A stretch of DNA of 64,000 bases from Ganoderma boninense (lineage: Eukaryota; Basidiomycota; Agaricomycetes; Polyporales; Polyporaceae), in the NCBI GenBank assembly GCA_002900995.3, contig CM035304.1, positions 4,666,134 through 4,730,133 of the forward strand. The letters are read 5' to 3'. Positions 60,301 through 64,000 of the stretch are shown one piece after another. The notes under the pieces are model-generated. The model had not been told where the DNA came from. It worked only from the letters and a program-made list of their open reading frames with translations, and ran no database searches. Position numbers and translations under genes: made by a program. Each line of letters opens with the position of its first letter. The stretch's first letter is position 1.

Positions 60301-63300
60301 CGCATGAATAATGGGTGGTGGCTCCACCCTATCCACCTCGCCTGCTCGGATGATATTGTCGATGAGTGACTGCAAGCCACCACTGACCGACGACTGGTCA
60401 TCTTCGGGTCCTGGAGGACCAGCGCGCCCGCGTTCGAGGAGACGCAGGAGACTTTCCTCGATTACACGCAGCCGCTCCGAGAACTCATCCCAGCGGTCGA
60501 TTGGGGCGGGCATTGGCACGGGCATCGGCACTGGACGGTCGCGCAGCTCTTCCAACCGATGATTAGCAGAATCCTGAGCATCCAGCAAATGCGCAATCTG
60601 TTGTCGAATACCTGCCAGGTCATCGCGCACGCCGGCGAGCGACACGGGTGGGACGGGACGTGCCGTGCCGCTCGAGACCGTCGATGGAGAAGGCGAAGAC
60701 GAGAGGGGAGGTGGAGTCGGGCTGGGGCTGAGAGTAGTAGTCACTCGCGTGGTCGGCCGGGTACGTCAAGATGGCGCAAGCCAATATCTGAAAGCTCTAC
60801 CGACGGCGTGATGGATGACGGAGGCGCCGAGGTCGGGGAGGATGATGTCGAACTGTCGGGAGAAGAGACTGGTGACGACGATGGCCAAGACGGTGAGGGC
60901 GGCAGATCCATCGGATACGATTCAGACTCCATCAAGCTCAAATCATCGGAATGATGCGAGGACAGGAACGACATCGTCTCCGTGAGCGTATCTGGAGACG
61001 GGATCCGACGACTTGGAGGCGGAGAGAGCGAGATGGCACGCATAAGCCTAGGGGCCTCCGGTTTACCTGCGACTGCGGCTGGAGCAGGTGTCGGTCTCTC
61101 CGACCTTACACTCCTCCGAGTCTCCGCACTAGCAACCGAAACGACACTACGGCCGACGGAAACGTCCTTATGCGGCAAAGGAGGGGGTTGTGCTGGTCGC
61201 TCGAATGGCTGGGGTTGCGGGACCTGAACAGGTTCCTGGAACGTCCGCTCGCGCAAAAGCGCCTCGAGTTCCTCCAACGTTGCCTTGATATCCTGAATGT
61301 TGTCCGCCATTTCCTTGTTCTCTGCGCCCCTAGCCTCGTTGACGTCATTCAAGTACTGAAGCAAACGGTTCACGTCGTGCGTCAGGATGTGACTCGGCGC
61401 GTCGGAAGCGACAGTGCTAAGGGTCGATGCGATTGACGGCACGTCGCCGCGAGGTGTAGAAATACTGACTCGCATAGAGGGTGATGGCGTCGGGGGAACA
61501 GGGGAAGGCGGCAGAGGAATGAACAAGGGCGCAGCCTATAAATCACAATTATTGATTCAGCCATTGTGCTCATCCAGAGAAGATTGAAAAAATAGCTTAC
61601 CGAAGGGGGCCTCGAAGGCAACCTCTGGACCTCAGTATACGGTGTCCCGAGCAACGACGGCTCTGTCCTGACATCCAAGTCAAACTCCGACGGTGCCATC
61701 CTCGAAGAGCTCATCGACACAGATGAAACTGTGGACAGCATCGACGCTGAGCGCGTCAACGTCACCTCCGGCGGGACGAACTGTCTCGGCACACGCAATG
61801 GCGAGTACTGGCTGGGGAGGAGGGAGAGAGTTGACTGCGTTGGAGTGAGTTCCGAGGACGACGGTGAAGGCACAGTTGGCGGTGAGAGAGGGCTTGCGGC
61901 TGTCACATGTGTCATCGGGATAGACAGCGACACAGACGACGGGTTGAAGGCTCGATGCTAGGCGAGGAGGGGCTGACGTCCGACATCGTTGGTGTGGGTA
62001 GCATCGACGACTCGGACGTTTCGGGAGCGCTGCTGGGGCGCAGGCCAGACGTCTCGAACGAGTTGTCAGGCAACTCTGGGATGGCCTGCGATGCCATCGA
62101 AGGGGAGGCACGGAGCATGGATGATTCATATGACTCATCCGTCTCTGCACCCCATGCAGACTCGGGAACGGCTGGGCTAGAGGGCGTAGGCGTGAGTGGC
62201 TGGGAGATCGTCGACGGGATGGATGGCGTAAGTTGGCTCGAGGGTGTTGGGGTTACCGAGGACTCCGTCGGACTGGTGATTGATGACAGGGTGATTGTAG
62301 GCTCTAGCTCCGAAAGCGGGGGAATGGGCGAAGGCCCAGGGATGGAACTCTCTTCTATCGACTCTGTGCTTATCTCGAACGACGAGGGCGTTGGAACCTC
62401 AGATTCAGTCGGTTCCGGGGAAGACGGCGTGAGGTCCAACGATGGCTCTGTTGGCGACGTCGGGGTAAGCGTGGTCGGCGACGGGGCACGCTCAGTGGGA
62501 GCGCGCTCGGACGGCTCGCTAGGGACGTAAGACGACGGGGGAAGCGGGACGTCCGCAGGCTCCAGCTCCAATTCCCTCGGCATAGGCGATGGCGACGGCA
62601 GGAGCTCCATCTCTGGCGAGAACTCGCGAGAGTACACAGGAGCGAGGACAGGCGATGGTGCGGATGAGGGGATCGTCGGGATCTCCGATGGCGTCTTCAA
62701 GCTGACTTCGTCGCTGTCCTTAGGCCTCATCGCCGGTGTCTTGTCCTTGCATTTGCAATCCGCAGTCTTGAATTCCGTCGACACGTCGGATGCGCAGACC
62801 TCTGCAGTGATGTACTCTGTGGGCGCAGGCGTCGTGCAAACCGGCACGGTCTCGAACTCCGTTTCTACGTCGGACTCGCACTTCTGGGCAGTCTCGTACT
62901 CCGTGTCGCACAGCAACGCCGTCTCGTACTCGGATGGGATCGTCGAAAGACTCTTGAACGATGCGGTTGATGGAGACTTGGGCGAAGGCGCAGTATAGTA
63001 GTCCGTCTCGGGCTCTGTCAAGCTCCGCCTGTGGTATGGCTCCTCCACAGTTGATCGCGAGTACGACGATGAAGAGGGCGTTGGCGTGATTGAACGACTG
63101 CGCGACATTGACATTGATGCTGTCGGAGTAGTTCCCGTCCGCGAATAGCTTTCAAGGGTGCTCATCGTGTAGGCTCCCGAGTATGTGTTTCCCCTGTCAG
63201 TGTTCTCCGACGAGGACCCATATGAGATGGTGTTAGAGCGAGATTCCCGAGGTGTCCGACGACGTACGCCTCCAGAACGGGTGAGACCAGAGCGTAACGG

Positions 63301-64000
63301 CGACGTGGCGGTTAGGTTGCTTGAGCCCGTATGGGAGTCTCCGAGAAGCGAAGCAGACTCTGTCCCCCGGTACGACAACGTTGACGTGACAATAGCCGTC
63401 CCGGAACCCGAAGCGAGCTCGATAGCCTCGTCAGTGACCAAACCTGACGTACTGCCTACAGTAAGGGTTGCAGTGCCTGTCCCAGTCACAGTCCCAGTCC
63501 CAGTGGTAGTTCTCGTGTCGGTAGTGTCGGTCAGCCTGTGCGTGAAAGACGATGACGAGTAGAAGCTAGATGTCGACGGTGTCTGGGACCGCGCAGCAAA
63601 GAAATGGTCGTCGGACATCGCACTAGACACTTCCGATCCAGAAGAACGACTCTTCCTGTCAGAGCCGCCTCTGGCAGAGGGAGGAGGGGACATGTAGACA
63701 CGCCCTCCGAGTCTTGGGCCACTCGACACTGTGACAGGAGACCCGTCGCTCGAGGACATGCCACCGGCGAGACTCAGGCCGAAGCCGAGACCTGGGCGGC
63801 TCTCGCGCGCACGACGGAGAGCGGACTCGAACTCCTCGTCCAGGTCGGTCATTGAGCTAGTGCGGCGGAGGGAAGAGCTGCGACTCGGGGCGATAACACG
63901 GGGGTCGCCCGGGTACAAGTAACCTTGCGAAGACACCGCCGCGTCGTCTGTAGCACGAGCATGGTGACCGGATGCGAGAGAAGGACGTCGAGAGAGGCTG
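54376..64000 (-). CDS. Tandem family copy C: very large Pro/Ser-rich coiled-coil protein, 5' end outside window
   Basis: The most complete copy, over 9.6 kb and probably more than 2,800 residues; the open frame runs off the right edge. Regions in order: Ser/Thr-rich N-terminus (GYLYPGDPRVIAPSRSSSLRR) with TGT repeats and a YETA..C repeat; a Pro/Ser region; coil NRLLQYLNDVNEARGAENKE; VRDDLAGIRQQIAHLLDAQD; a Pro-rich part; coil YLRNLNQWLERDVHDRHAEIQ; a long PPP/SRS region with YDPHRPRSP repeats and RPRSRTPEYD; and GSAVAGPSAREPGPSERG. A roughly 230-residue charged coil from EQNYRANEEERERIFIENER to ANQTDMMNATAA follows, then the conserved block YNVQGYLDEFSRSLATEV, RMLLSEVGKLREDKRNLEL, LLTFKAKYGPEGQFDPAW. 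The final exon reads GSPGLFGPRSPRDSIVR (stop at 54376). No signal peptide or membrane span is visible. Frame changes near 57326-57345, 60744-60770 and 61910-61965 look like indels. I recognise it as a basidiomycete-type protein without assigned function; a cytoskeletal or scaffold role would be a guess. Confidence 0.75.
57590..57720 (-). repeat. Minisatellite encoding SPYDPHRPR repeats
   Basis: About four to five units of roughly 27-30 bp within copy C encode repeated (S/A)PYDP(H/Y)RPR. Copy B has a shorter version (about 48950-49020) with two units. Confidence 0.8.
62740..62960 (-). repeat. Coding repeat with YETA..C motif in copy C
   Basis: Encodes successive imperfect units such as EYETALLC, EYETAQKC, EFETVPVC, EYITAEVC and EFKTADCKC. 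The spacing between cysteines is 10-14 residues in an otherwise Cys-poor protein. Confidence 0.75.

Noticed and set aside
60744..60855. A 37 or 77 bp intron to explain the frame change in copy C
   Set aside because: Candidate donors are phase 0 while the acceptor at CTCTCAG needs phase 2, so neither restores frame.
61912..62530. Plus-strand frame of about 200 codons opposite copy C
   Set aside because: Antisense shadow of the Ser/Pro-rich exon of copy C.
1..64000. tRNA, rRNA or other structured RNA genes
   Set aside because: I scanned for the conserved T-loop type motifs and found no arrangement that could fold as a tRNA; nothing reportable.

Overview
The window is nuclear DNA of a filamentous basidiomycete, most likely a wood-decay agaricomycete of the polypore type. 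Genes are dense and broken by many 45-90 bp GT-AG introns, with coding sequence rich in G+C. The gene content also fits: a myosin-motor chitin synthase, a membrane-anchored laccase-like multicopper oxidase, cytochrome P450s, a Ste6-type ABC exporter, DUF6593-like proteins and a fungal pogo transposon. I see no bacterial, viral or CRISPR features. Family names come from recognised motifs, not from database searches.

Layout. 1-1416 (-): 5' part of an Itr-type inositol/sugar transporter cut by the window edge. 2723-4309 (-): unrecognised protein. 6838-9784: complete pogo-family DNA transposon with 27 bp inverted repeats, a TA duplication and an uninterrupted transposase. 10331-11640 (-): decayed P450. 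13353-15622 (+): near-complete P450 of the same family. 16301-22702 (-): class V chitin synthase. 25085-27472 (+): multicopper oxidase. 28071-36033: two DUF6593-like paralogues in inverted orientation on either side of a Ste6-like ABC transporter. 36575-37169 (-): small secreted protein. 38225-39862 (-): PP2A activator, divergent from 40111-41578 (+), the SURF6/Rrp14 ribosome-biogenesis factor. 41696-42558 (-): PAP2 lipid phosphatase. 42827-64000 (-): three tandem paralogues (A, B, C) of a large proline/serine/arginine-rich coiled-coil protein, with a Zrg17-like zinc transporter (51303-53795, -) between B and C.

The housekeeping genes serve wall synthesis, zinc and inositol transport, PP2A control, ribosome assembly and lipid/dolichol phosphate chemistry. 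The P450s, oxidase, secreted protein and transposon form the more variable part.

Two things stand out. First, the tandem A/B/C array is a rapidly evolving family of unknown function: copy C looks intact while A and B are rearranged or truncated, and its parts include a conserved C-terminal coiled-coil module, a minisatellite-encoded Arg/Pro repeat and a Cys-containing YETA repeat. Second, single-base frameshifts break otherwise well-conserved reading frames in at least six genes (chitin synthase, oxidase, ABC transporter, Rrp14, P450, copy C). They most likely reflect uncorrected assembly indels, so protein models taken directly from this sequence will be wrong at those points.
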